Shown one piece after another: positions 1-11,242 of a DNA stretch of 64,000 nucleotides. Origin of the DNA: Tolypocladium sp. Sup5 PDA-1 (Eukaryota; Ascomycota; Sordariomycetes; Hypocreales; Ophiocordycipitaceae); the NCBI GenBank assembly GCA_000750105.3, contig JPHH03000002.1, forward strand, positions 124,001 through 188,000, written 5' to 3'. The first letter of the stretch is position 1; each line of letters starts with the position of its first letter. Position numbers and translations under genes: made by a program. Below the pieces are notes generated by a model, which worked only from the letters and a program-made list of their open reading frames with translations, made no database searches and was not told the DNA's origin.

Positions 1-996
1 GGAATCGACACGGGATGACGGTTGCATGATGGTCGGGTTCGTACTTCGCACCTAGGAAGGTACTTGTCGGACACCAGCCGGTGCTAGACGCCATGGACTG
101 TCATTTAGATGCCACAAGTATCGCCTAGGTACCTTTGCAAGGTTTCGTCTAGTTTCCCTCCCGAGCTCCCGAGGAAAAGAAGGGCAGGTTAGTCCGTAGA
201 GCAAGCAAATTCCTTCCGTCACAGCCAAGACATTGTAATACACTTACTTTCTGTCTACACCTTATTTCACCCTCGGTCGCTTTTCCTCCTGCCCACCTCT
301 TCCTTCAGCCGGATTTACCCAGCAAACCCTCTTCTCTTCTCCTTTCCCACAGCCAGGGTGTGTTCGTCCACAACAAGCCGACGCTCTCTGTTCATCTCCC
401 TCGCGCCGGATTTTCCTTTCTTCCTTCCACGTACAATCGTCTGCGAGTGTGCACTGTGTTGCTCCCCGCCAGCACATACGCGCGACTAGCTGACCGTCGT
501 TGATTCACCGCTCGCCCAAAGTCGCCTTCACCGCGCTGTCTGCCTGCGACACGCCCTGGTGGCTGAATCATATCCTTTCCTATCTCCTCCTCTGTTTGCC
601 TGCCGCAACTGTGCCCTGCGGCCCTGTGGATAGGACAAACAAGGAGCGCATACCTCTGAGGCACCTAGACCGAAGAGTCGAACTGGGCCTGTCCTACCAT
701 TTCCTGCCTATCTGCTTGTGGCAACTTCTTGCCGGCCGTCCGTTCCAAAGATTCCCCGCGACCTCCCTCATGGGCCAATCCCCCCGGAAACCCTCCCACA
801 AACTCGCCTGCTTTTCTCAGCCCTCCAGAGACCTCCTAATCAACCTCAGGGGTCCGGGGCCGTCCTCCAAGCTTGAGTCGCAGGCAGGCCACCTACGACA
901 TTAATCGCGTCTCGGCTGTGTTCAGCCAACTGCTTCGCATCGACACAAGTTAAAGAGACAAAACACAACCAAGGGACACTCCTTCACGCCCGGGAG
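1..996. other. Upstream region of the DUF3716 gene
   Basis: No convincing gene. The stretch is rich in pyrimidine runs on the plus strand (about 240-420 and 520-620), as often found in fungal promoters and 5' leaders. The open frames here have no recognisable protein character. The part just before 997 (aagttaaagagacaaaacac, 949-968) is A-rich, as usual for a leader close to a start codon. Confidence 0.5.
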
Positions 997-3902
997 ATGG
1001 ATGAAGCAGCCGTCTGGAGTGCCCTCCCGGCAGAGGAGCAGCGCTCGGTGTGGGACGAAACGGAGAACAACTTTTGGCCGGGCTTTGAGCAGGAGCAAGA
1101 CGCCCTGCGGGCTGCCGCCGAGCATGACTATCAAAAAGCGACATTGGAGGTCAAGGTTGAGCTGGGAACCTTGACAGGCAAGCGTACGCAGCTTGCTGAG
1201 ACACGAGAGCGACTGTCCAGGGAGTTGACCATGGTCGAAGAAGAGCTGGCCCGTGTTGCAAAGGCTTGCGACGAGAACGCCACCAAGCTCATAAATATGG
1301 AGCAGGATCACCGGAAGCGCGAGCAAGAGAGGCTGGAGAGGCGTGAACAGGTCATCAAGACCATGGAGGACTTTTTTCGCATGAAGCGCGGAGAAGACTC
1401 TGACGCCGAGTCGGAGCGACAGCAACGACATGGCCACGAGACCGCCGCCAGCACCACACGACCGCGACGAGACGAGCCCTTCCACCAGGACGATACCTCG
1501 ATGGAGGAGGTGCAGTATACAAATGCACAAGCAACGTCGACCACCACCACCACCGCCGCCGCCGCCGCAACCGCAACCGCCGCCGCCGCTGCTGCTGCAC
1601 CCGCCGCCGTGCAGGAAGAGCCAGCAGAAGTGCTCGTCAACGTGACTGATGCGGATGGCAATGTCATCGGGCCCGTCGAGAGGATCGAGCCTTGGAACCT
1701 GTGGGTCAAGGAGATCCTGCACGTGCCCATCAAGCGACAAGTCAAGATCCGCCGCGGAAGGAAATTCGGCCAGGAGCATCTGGCTACCATCTACGACCGT
1801 TCGGAAGGCAAGGGCGTCAAGTGGTTGTCTTGCATGATCCAGGCAACAGGAGAGATCCAGCCGCGGCGATGCCACTCGTGTGACAAGAACCAAGGGGCCT
1901 TTGACGACTGCATCATCCTCGGCGGGCCTTCTTTTCAGAAGTGTGGCAACTGTGAATGGAATCGGCAGGGCTGTCACATGCCGTTGGTGAGCAAGTCTGG
2001 CAACGCTGGGTCGCCGCAAAAGGGGCGGGCGTTTAAGAAGCAGCCCGACCAACAGGACCAACCCGAGCAGGCCACAGAGACCGCAGAAGCCTCAGAGGCT
2101 GCAGCTCTGAAGGCTCGGAGGGATGAAGCGGCGCAGGAGGCACTTTTCAAAGCAGCGGGTTTTATCCCAGTGGCGATTGTGCCCGCTCCAGCCATGAGAG
2201 AGATCGAACAGGCGGATTCTGCTCCGCCGCTGCAAAAGAGCCCCATCGTCCAGGAGCCCGTGCAGATGCCCACGCCGCAGGAGCCCAAGGAGCATGCCTT
2301 TGTCGGCTCTACACCCACTGCCAATTCGGGATTCAAACCAGCCAATGGGTTCACTTCAGCAAACGGATTTACTCCAGCAAATGGGTTCACTCCAGCCAAC
2401 GTACGCAGCCGGGCCGCGTCGCGAGATATCCCAACACCTTCAGCCGTGTCCGCCGAGAACTCGCCTCTGATTACGCCGCCTCCGTCCGCTGATTCCCTAG
2501 AAGAGATCACCCGCGAAAACCTCGTCCTGAGGCATGATGGCACGGTCTATACGTATCCGGAGATTGTCGAGGGTGTCCCGCTGGCCAAGATCGACCAGGA
2601 CCACCCCTACTGGGAGCTTGGGTGGCCACCGATCCAGTCGTTGGTCGAGCCTCAGTTGGCGTCGTGGCGGGAGAAGAATAACGCTGCGTTAGAGGCCCAG
2701 GCGAGAGGTGATAAGAGCTCTGCCAAGTTCCAGACTGGACGGCAGGTCAACCGGGGCGCCAAGATTCTCGAGTTCCTGGACAAAGGCGAGATCAGCCCCT
2801 ACCAGCTTTTGTCAAAGAAGTACACACACACAGGAAAGGGTGCGATCACTTCGTACGACACACTGTTCCGGCTGTGCGAATCTCTTGCTGAGCTGGGCAA
2901 GTTCAAACTCGACGTCACACCCGTCGAATGGCTTCGTCATCGCCTGTACGAGATCATGCTGGAAAGGGGCTTGAACTTCAACGTCGCCAAGACCATACAC
3001 GACTTTTACCATGACCCAAAGCTCTCAGCGCTGCGAATCAAGAATGGCTTCAAGAGCATCGGCCGGCCGTCCGGTTATAAGCCGGGCCAGAGCAGTGGCA
3101 CCCCCCAGAGCTCCTCGAAGAAGCGCAAGGGCAGGCACTCGCAGACTGGCACGCCGCGTGATACCCCGTCTGCTGCCCCCTCGCCGCTCGCCGTGGAGGA
3201 AGTCGAACAGTCGCCCGCGCCAACGCAGGGAACGCCCGCTCTGTCTGAGACTCCGCTTGACACCTACTCAAACAAGCGCCCTAAGCACGTCTCGCCAGCT
3301 CTAGGGACTAATCATGTCGAGTCTCAAAGTGCCGATTATTCCGATACGGACTCTTGGAGCGGAGCCGCCCTGGCGAAAGAAGACTGGCGCATCTACCAGG
3401 TCAAGACGCGGCTGTTCACGAGCTCCGTTCAGGTCACGCAGTATTGGAACTGGAAGGAGAATGGGCGGTTGTTTGAGCACCAAGTCCTCAAAGATGACAA
3501 TCCAGTAACATGGGGCGTACACCGAGAGCCGATCGACTTCAATGTCCGGCTGGATGACATTGTGGAGGTGAGATGGAACTTGGATGCGCTGCAGGTGCAT
3601 CTGGTCATGAGTAGCTGGGGCACGGCGGTCGCCAAGCAGGACGGAATGCCCCGAGGAGATGTGATGGTGGCCTTCAAGCGGGAGCGAACCGTTCGTCGGT
3701 TCCTGGGCTTCTGTCGGGAGCGGAGGCTCAGAACCGTCGAGGTGCCGCAGTAAGTCCCTTGGCCCACCAAGCTTTATACTCGTATATTGCCTATTTTACT
3801 GACAACCAGGATAGAGAGGAAATAGTACGCGCCTGGGAAAAGATGCAGTCTGAGAAGCTGCCCGAAACGGATGAAGAGGTCAGCGAGGCGCTGAGAGAAT
3901 AG
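997..3902 (+). CDS. DUF3716-type Cys-rich protein with a region shared with the gene at 59851-61676
   Basis: Model: exons 997-3749 and 3815-3902, 946 aa, function unknown. The N-terminal 130 residues are charged and probably coiled-coil. An Ala-rich run (about 186-206) is encoded by GCC/GCA repeats. Residues about 290-330 hold paired cysteines (CHSC, CGNC, then a single C) that match the fungal DUF3716 pattern. A six-residue repeat (P/S-ANGFT) lies near 448-468. Residues about 508-692 contain DGT..P...VP.AK...D..YW and a later K-I-x-E...QL..K...RL pattern that recurs in the protein at 59851-61676. The C-terminal part (from about 790) looks folded. I chose the acceptor at 3813-3814 because it opens a 29-codon tail; the AG at 3808-3809 would give a stop after five codons. 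DUF3716 proteins are common in Hypocreales; no activity is known to me. Confidence 0.8.
1546..1608 (+). repeat. GCC/ACC trinucleotide tract in coding sequence
   Basis: A run of ACC followed by GCC/GCA/GCT codons inside the DUF3716 gene, encoding a Thr then Ala homopolymer. It is likely to vary in length between strains. Confidence 0.7.
2338..2400 (+). repeat. 18-bp coding minisatellite
   Basis: About three and a half copies of an 18-bp unit encoding Pro/Ser-Ala-Asn-Gly-Phe-Thr in the DUF3716 gene. Copies differ only at a few third positions and one first position, which suggests recent expansion. Confidence 0.75.
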
Positions 3903-4865
3903 CTTTCCCGGCCCGAGTGAGCCTCCAGTTCCTCCCGACTGACCGGCAACTATTCAACTATTCCAACGCGTTTGGGTGACTGGGACACGGGAGATGCGTT
4001 GCTGATGATAAATATGGCGCCGCGACATGGACTCGGGAATATGGCGTTCTGCTTCCTGGGAGGGAGGGTTTGGGGAGTTGCGTTGCGGATATCACCACTA
4101 CGGAATACAGCCTCGCCGGCGTTGGGCGTGTGTCGGCCGCCATTTGAGCGTTGGGACTGGCGGACGTGTTGGGAACCACCCGAGTCGTCGTACCGTCGGC
4201 ACTGCACAAGGCGTACATCACTCGCGTCGTATGCCCCATTCCTTACTTCACTTTCCTTTCTGTCTTCCACACTGCCTATACGCGGACTGTCACTTACGTT
4301 AATATCCCTGGCGTCATTGCTCTTTCCCTTTTCATATTTGTTCATAATTCCTTTTTTTTTTCACCTTCTTCCTTTCTTGGGAGGAGAGTCAGTCTTGATG
4401 CGGCCACGGCTGCTTGTCGCGAATCACCGAACGGAGTTTTTGCTAGATATCACGGACATGCGCAGGGGTGTGTGCTGGTTGTTCCCGGGCTTTTTAGACC
4501 CCGGTGCACAAGCGCGGAGGACAATAAAGATACCCTGCGGGAGGACATCTGAGGTTGGGGGACCGGCAAATCGGGTGGCACGATGGATGGGGCGAGGCTG
4601 GGTTGGTGTTGGAGTCGTTTCAACTTGGGATTTCGCACTTTTGTGCGTAAATATATACTGGCTGCCACACGTGTCTCTTGCTTTGTGTTGTGTGTTGGAT
4701 ACATGTGATGATGCTTGATGTGATGCCAGATGATTCGTACATGTAACTCTCCCCCTTTTCATTCATAAGTCGTTCATCGTCCCGCTCGACGCGTGGTATA
4801 ATATATCCATACTCTTTACATCCAGTCCACAAGCATTGCAAGAAAATCATCACCAGGTCCCTACT
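3903..4865. other. 3' region between two convergent genes
   Basis: This stretch holds the 3' ends of the DUF3716 gene (+) and the BRCT gene (-). A T-rich stretch at 4317-4380 and several AT-rich spots suit 3' UTRs. Long open frames here lack normal protein composition, and I see no gene. Confidence 0.5.
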
Positions 4866-7421
4866 CTAGCGCTTCCGCAGCGCTCTCCCACCTGCAACCC
4901 CAACACTACCTGCTGGCGCAGCAGAAGAAGAAGCCACTGCAGCAGTCTTGGCTTCCGCGCTCCCGCCTATCATCCTTTTCACTAGAGCCGCCTTGTAGTC
5001 CAGGTTTTCCTGCGGATTCCGGTAGTCGAGCTGCGTCCCCGGCGGCGGCTGCGCATCCCCCGCGTCCTCGTCGTCCTCGCCGCCCGCGACCGCCGACCTC
5101 AGCCTCGTCCCGCTGCCGTCGACGCTGGCCGCGCTGCTGGCGTTGGAGACGTTGCTGATTGCGCGCCCGAGGATCTGGCGGCGACGGGGACGAGGCGGCT
5201 GGGCTTGGGTGCGGGTCTCGGGGCCGTCGGGATCGGTCGCGGAGTGGATGAGGCTGGTGAGCTTGGAGGAGAGGACCTGGCGCTCTGCAGCCTTGGCCTG
5301 CTTCCTTGCTTCCTCCTCGGCCTTACGAGCGTCTTGCTCTGCTTCGGCTTTTCTGGCGACGTCTTTGGAGGTGTCGGGTGGAGGGGCGGAGGGGCCACGA
5401 CTTGACACGGCCGGCTTGTCGACAACAGCCTTCGTGGATGGCTCAGATCTAGTCCGTTCAGGCGCGGGGGTGTGTTTAGGGGGCGAAGGCGACTTGTTAA
5501 TGGATGCAGAAGACAGTTCGCTGAGAGGTGCATCAGAATCCTTGGCAAACGTGTCTGCGGGCTGGGTCCTGGCCGTCATAAAGTCCGCCGAGGTGGTTGA
5601 GTCCTCTTGGAGCACGGCATGACCAGATTTCTTGCTCCCTTTTCTCTCCGGCGAGTCGCGATCAAAGGCAGTGGAATCGACGCCTGCTCCGGCAGGAGGC
5701 CTTGAGGATCTCGGCCTCGCCGGAATCGTAGGCGTGGGTGCTGTTGGCGAGGACTGCGACGGCATTCTGGACTGCCTCTTCTCGGCCGGCTCTGGTTGCT
5801 TATTGGCAGCGTACTGCTTCCTGAGTTCCGGGAACACGAAGTTGGCCACCGGAATATTGAAGCCTGTGGAGATGCACTCCCAGAGCCAGTCCGCTGCGAC
5901 GACGGGCACATTCCATTCCAGGGCATATCGCAGCTTCTCCTTGCGCATCGCCTCGAGCGACTTGCACACCACCAGGCTCGTCGAGCGCCGAAACTCTTCC
6001 TCAAACTTGGCTCCCAGTTGGGTGACACTTCGCGCGACCTGGGTCAGCTCCAGCCCCGTGAACGCGGCGCTGCATATCGTGAGGCCGGAGAACCCTGGTA
6101 TCGGAAACAGTGGGAATGGCCGGCCGAGGATATGTTCGCCGGGGTCGAAGAAGCTCTTGTTTTGAAGGCACCGCTCGATGTAGAACTCGGTAACGATGTG
6201 GACGTTGTCGCTCGGTATATATGGGTGGGTGTCGGGCTGTGATGTTTGTGGAACGACGAGAAAGCGGCGAAAGGATTCTCCCAGCGCTGCAAGGGAGGTT
6301 GCGTCAAGAGACCTGGCAACCGAGCCACTCAGAGTAGCAATGGTTTCCTCCAGCACCTTGTGACGCCGCTGATCGAAGCCATGGATTGCAAAGACGCAGT
6401 TGGAGAACACACCCTCATCCTCGAGTTGTTTGACAAGCTGATCCTGACGTGGCGCGTCCTGGGTCGGCTCCTCCGCTGGCTGCTCCTGGGCAAACGAGTA
6501 CTCTCTCGAGGTCGAACGTCCCAATATGTCTCCCCAAAGATTGCTCCTTTGCGAGTTGAGCTTCATGCTTGCCGTCTTCCGCAGCTTCCTAGCCCCCTCT
6601 TCAGGACCTTTCGCCATTGCCGACCTTGACCTCTTGCCGAGTAACCTACGTTTGGGGTCCTTCTTTACCCACGCGCCCACTCCTTGTGCATCCGCTGGTG
6701 ACAACGGGTCGAACTTTGCTTCCTCCAAGATCATGCCGCGTGCTATGCTCTGGTCCAGCCAGGCCAGGGTCACCGTATAGACGTCCCAGGACTTGGCTGC
6801 TTGGAACTTCTTCCCCTCGGGTTTGCTGACGATGAGATGGGAACACTTTCGAGTAAGGTCGCCGGTGTATTCTCCGCCGTTTGATGTGATTTTCTCGGCG
6901 ATTTCGTCTCGCTGGTCCCCGAACCCGGTCAGGCATATCAGCAATGGCTTCCGTGCGGCAGGCTGGTCCCCCGGTGAGGCCGCCTCTTCGCCACACTTCT
7001 CCAACGGCTTCAGCTGATACTGCTTCTCTAGGCCCCAGAAGTCAATTTCTTCGTCGTTTCGCCATATTTCGGACACGGCCTCGATCCAAGCGGCGTCCAT
7101 GGCCTTGATGTCAGGCCGCTCGCGGGCAACATGGCGATACTTGGGGGTATCATAGTCGCCGACAACCAGATGGGTCACGTCCGGGGTGAGGTCGTACTTG
7201 TGGACACCGCCCAACTCGGCGACTTTGTTGTTGATGTCGGACTAGAGAGGAAAGACGAGAGTCAGCAAGTTGCAGTCGTGGCAGAATGCACAAGGGCAAG
7301 GAGGGGAGCGTGGACGCACTCGCTGGTCTGGAGGGATGCTCGTGCAGCAGACGATGACGCCTCTGAAGGGCGCAGACGGGTCTATAGAGAACCGCTCGTC
7401 TTCAGACGATGGCGAAGCCAT
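4866..7421 (-). CDS. DPB11: Four-BRCT checkpoint/replication protein (TopBP1/Dpb11/Rad4-like)
   Basis: Model: exons 7421-7320 and 7241-4866, with a 78-nt phase-0 intron (gtgcgt...ctag); 825 aa. BRCT1 is split by the intron (about 15-105) and shows AFRG and THLVVG. BRCT2 (about 132-205) shows CLTGF, GG.Y and HLIVSKPEG. BRCT3 is at about 310-400 and BRCT4 at about 415-495, ending WLWECISTG. The 330-residue tail is Ser/Pro-rich and disordered, with a short Ala/Lys/Glu helix. Known family members bind CDK-phosphorylated Sld3/Sld2 to start replication and activate Mec1/ATR through the C-terminal tail. The four-BRCT layout and length fit fungal orthologues. The first exon is needed to complete BRCT1, which supports the ATG at 7421. 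The nuclear role is taken from the family. Confidence 0.9.
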
Positions 7422-8355
7422 GTTCGCACTACAGAGAAGTGCGGGGGGCGGACAGCGGCCGTCCTGTACCTTGTCTGCGGAGGGAAGCTTTATTATCGTC
7501 TGGGCTTGTGTAGCTTTGGACATTCAAGGCCTGAACGGGGATTGGGACGCGTCTGAGCAACGGCCTGGTGGGTGGTCCGTCGCGTTTGCAGCGGCAGGCA
7601 ACTCGACGTCATGTGGGGCAGCTGCAGGGAAGGAAGATGGAAGGTCATGGCGCTGCGCTTAGCTCGCACTGTATTCGAAGCGCCTGACGAACTGTCTTTG
7701 CCGCTGTAGCTGGCTAGGAGCTGCGCTAAATGACAGTACAATGCGCCCATATTGCCCCGCGGTCGTCGACCGTGAGCTTGCTTGCTGCAGCAAGCTCATC
7801 GGTATTCATCACCACCACCGCCTGTATTCGCACATCCGTGGGCCAATTCCTTCCTGCGTGGCATCGCGGCATTAAAGCATGTACCCATAGCTAAGGTATA
7901 GCATCGCCGGACTACCAAAGCTGCAGGCACGACACCAAAGGGGCAGGCGTCCACCCGTCACCGGGATAGCAGGTAGAGTTGCATACAGCCGCAGCCACAG
8001 CCAGCAGCTGCTGGGCTTGGGCTAATTCGCAACTCCACCATCGCAGCCTCGCGAGTCCAAGCTCCCCCACCATATCCTCCTCTTCCTCTCTTCACCGCGG
8101 ATATTCTTTGACTCGACGGCGATCCCGGCCCTTTATTGTGCTTTCTGTAGCTGCGTCTGGCTTCCCCGGTTCCTCGTCGCCTTTCCCCTCGCACACGACG
8201 GGCCGCACCGGATCGCATCGGGCCTCTTCTGTGGCAGCTCCAGCTCGCACCCGCCCTCGCCCTCGCCCGCGTGAGGCTTCAAACGGCTTCTCCTGCTCCA
8301 CGAGCGTCATCGCCAGACCATTTCCCGAGCCCCGAACTCGCGCTCGTCCACAGCG
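7422..8355. other. Divergent promoter region, BRCT gene and Dcn1 gene
   Basis: The 5' sides of two divergently transcribed genes. The plus strand becomes strongly pyrimidine-rich from about 8060 to 8350, typical of fungal leaders just upstream of the Dcn1 start. No gene is seen. Confidence 0.5.
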
Positions 8356-10204
8356 ATGCCGCCCCCATCCACGGCCCAGCAAAAGGTCCTGATTGCTCAG
8401 TTCGTCTCTCTGACGGGAGCTTCGGAGCGGCAAGCCACCAGGGTAAGTCATGCAGGGCGCAGCACGAGGACCGGATCCGAGATGTGCATCTCTGCCGTGT
8501 TCGTTTGTTAGATGGCAGAGCTAATTCTTCCGGTTGGTGTAGTTCCTCAAGTCGAGTGCGTTCAAGATTAACGAGGCTGTCGATGCGTGAGTCTGCCACT
8601 TCTCCTTGCGCCCTTCACCAGGCCCCTTGCCTGCTCGTCTTCTGCCCGCATCCTCGCATCAGCCACGGCTCGGGCGTTGCCGTCCCTTGACTGCTATATC
8701 GCCATATCATCACGCCGCATGCAATGTGCGATCAGTGTGGGTTGCCTGTGGGGTCCCACTAACTGGCCCAGCCCGTCCCGTCTACACGCGACAAGAGTAC
8801 GGCCGAGTGCCGCCGACAGCTCTGAAACATAACCTACCTTGCGCGTCCAGAAGCCCATGTCCAGACGTCCGTCCGCTGTCCCTCTGCTTCCCTGTCTTGT
8901 TCAACCCTGCTTCAAACACCGGCAGTCCATTTCGATGGATGCTGCCGCGACTCCTCCCGCCTCCCCCCTCCGCCTCGCTCCGTCCCAGCATTTCCAGGCC
9001 CAGAGTTCCGCCTCTGTTGCTTGAGCTCCCGGCCATCTTCCTCCCAGACCAGCCGAGACCGGACACACGAGCCGCCCGTCCACCCCCCTCTGCACTGGAA
9101 TGATGGGCTGGAAGGGAGTCAAACGACATTTCCCATCCAAAGGCGTCCCTTTTTGGTCTTCGTCCAAGAAGACACGGAGCAAGGAAAGCATTGACGGTGC
9201 AACGGAAGAGCCGGTCAAGGACCACGATGAATGGTACAGACCTTCGACGGCGCAACCCAATCAACCCATATGGTGGCCGAGTCGGCCATTGTCGACTGCC
9301 GAGCGGTGGTCTGATTAAAGGCGACGATGCATTTCACCGAGATTCCGGCTTAGAGCTGACGTTGGGTCGACACAGGTACTACGCCCACGGGTTCGAACCC
9401 AAAGGGCCGTCAGCTTTAGAGACAAAGCTCGAAGGCCTCTTCAAGTCATTAAGAGGTACCTTTCCGTGCCTACCTTTTTTTCTCTTTCTATTTACATGCT
9501 CACTGGCATTATACAGATGACGCCAACGATGAAAAGGACAAGCTGGAGCTTGACTCCACCATGGACTACCTTGGCAACAAGCTGAAAATCAGCCTTGAGA
9601 ATGCAGAGCTCTTTGTTGCCCTAGAGCTGGTACAAGCCCCGAACGTTGGCGAAATCACCCGCAAAGGCTACGTCGACGGATGGAAGGAGACAGGGTACGT
9701 TGTTTGCGTGTTCGCGATGGTATCGGTTGCCCTCGGCAGTGCAAAGCTAATCCAGACTGCAGAGTCGGTGCAACACACCAGGAGCATGCTGCCCACATCC
9801 GAAAGCTCATTTCTTCCCTCTCGACAGACTCGGCCCTGTTCAAGAAGGTCTACCGACACGCGTTTGTTGCGGGGCGGGAGCGAGACCAGAAATCCCTAGC
9901 CCTCGATAACGCCATGATCTATTGGGGGATGCTGTTCACCTCTCCTGGTATGGCATGGAAGACCAAGAACCATGACTGGCTGGAACTGTGGAAGACGTTT
10001 CTCAACGAGAAGTGGACCCGATCTGTCAACAAGGACATGTGGAACATGACCCTCGAATTTGCCCTCAAGGCCAAGTCGGACGAGACGCTTTCATTCTGGA
10101 GTGAGAATGGCGCGTGGCCAAGCGTCGTCGATGACTTTGTGGAGTGGTGCCGAGAACAGGGCATCGGGAAGTCGGAGTCGATGGATGTGGACGCGGACGC
10201 GTGA
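8356..10204 (+). CDS. DCN1: Dcn1-type cullin neddylation factor
   Basis: Model: exons 8356-8442, 8543-8586, 9376-9455, 9517-9694 and 9763-10204; 276 aa, close to the usual size. Exons 1-2 encode an N-terminal UBA-like helix bundle (FVSLTGASERQATRFL, then FKINEAVDAY). The rest is the potentiating-neddylation (PONY) fold: helical, with LALDNAMIYWGMLF and the conserved acidic C-terminal segment NGAWPSVVDDFVEW. In the family this acidic patch binds the cullin WHB domain while another surface binds the acetylated N-terminus of Ubc12, which speeds Nedd8 transfer. All exon phases join without stops. Intron 2 is 789 nt, far longer than any other coding intron here. Exon 3 contains GGTTCGAACCC, which looks like a tRNA B box but is coding. 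Confidence 0.9.
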
Positions 10205-10705
10205 GCTGAGGTTTGAACCAAATCGACGTCGAAAGGCCGAGCCACTATGAATAGATGATGGCCCCGTCGGAGATGGCTCAGCACTATCAGAGCTCATTTG
10301 GCCATAGTCGCATCATCATTGATGCCAGAGGGAGAAACGACCCATTGGGAAGACTCCATTGGGGAGCATGAGTACTACAGACATGACTTATGATAGATGT
10401 GTGACAGAAAGCAAAAGCATATCACAATACAACGTGCCGCCATCACCATGCAGCCACTAAGACGTGGGCCACCCGGCCTGCATCAAGAAATGCAATTCCA
10501 ATAGATCTACGGACGTAAAGATCAGCTAGATCCCAAGATGCCGCTTATTCCCCCTTGCAGCACGCCGTTTGTACAAGATACATCTTTCCGCGATGCCTGA
10601 TCCATATGACGAATAAGCATACATTCAAGTCCTTCTTTGGGACGCCGTCCTCGCCGTCTAATATTCATACAACTGTTGTGTTCAACCCGATATTCTGATT
10701 CTCCC
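10205..10705. other. 3' region between Dcn1 and bS6m genes
   Basis: Convergent 3' ends. The sequence is less GC-rich than the flanking exons and has no supported gene. Confidence 0.5.
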
Positions 10706-11242
10706 CTACGCCTCGCTCCCCTGCGTCCGCCACTTGGGCGCGCCGAATCTGGACAGCGTCTCGAGCTTGCCGTCGCCGAGCTTGACGTGGGCGGAGCGGA
10801 TCATGCGGGGCTCGAGGCGGAGGGTGCTGCGGAGGTCGTGGTGGACTTTGGTCGAGGCGTCGTAGCGCATGACGAAGTAGTGGCCGTGGGTGTGCTTCAT
10901 CTGGTGCACGGAGACGGGCTTGGGGAGGGAGAAGACGCCCCAGTTGGCGAGGCCCCGGACGACGCCGCCGTTTTTGAGGACGAGGGAGCCGACGGTCTGG
11001 GCGATCCTAGAGGGGCGGTTCTGTCAACATGAGAGGCTTCATGACGAAGAGCGACCGAGCGGCAGATGGGGAGGCTGTCGCTGGTCAACGGGAGGGAGGT
11101 GGTTGCGAAACGTACTCCTTCACCTCGGAGAGGTTGCCCGGCCGGACCTGTTCGAGGCATGTCAGTATCCAATCGCGCACGAGCGTAGCGGGATGAGAAG
11201 CGTCCGGGAGTGGCTTACAATCGCAATGAGTTCGTAGAGCAT
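10706..11242 (-). CDS. MRP17: Mitochondrial small-subunit ribosomal protein bS6m
   Basis: Model: exons 11242-11219 (eight codons), 11147-11116 and 11006-10706; introns 71 and 109 nt; 118 aa. The joined N-terminus MLYELIAIVRPG is the conserved first strand of S6. Later come LKNGGVVRGLANWG, then a positively charged H-Q-M-K-H-T-H-G and the strand-forming YFVMRYDAS. Length equals that of fungal Mrp17 homologues. The very short first exon is justified because only it supplies the conserved start of the S6 fold in phase. The protein is expected in the mitochondrial 37S subunit; there is no long presequence, as usual for this family. A run of 13 G lies upstream at 11349-11361. Confidence 0.88.

Noticed and set aside
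3972..4718. Plus-strand frame of 248 codons after the DUF3716 gene
   Set aside because: It lies in the convergent 3' region and has alternating low-complexity stretches and no recognisable fold; T-rich UTR sequence explains its Phe/Ser/Leu run.
9250..9420. tRNA-like signals (gccgagcggtggtc at 9298 and GGTTCGAACCC at 9389)
   Set aside because: The stem bases around the T loop do not pair (acggg against ccaaa), and the second signal lies in exon 3 of DCN1, where it encodes a conserved segment in phase.
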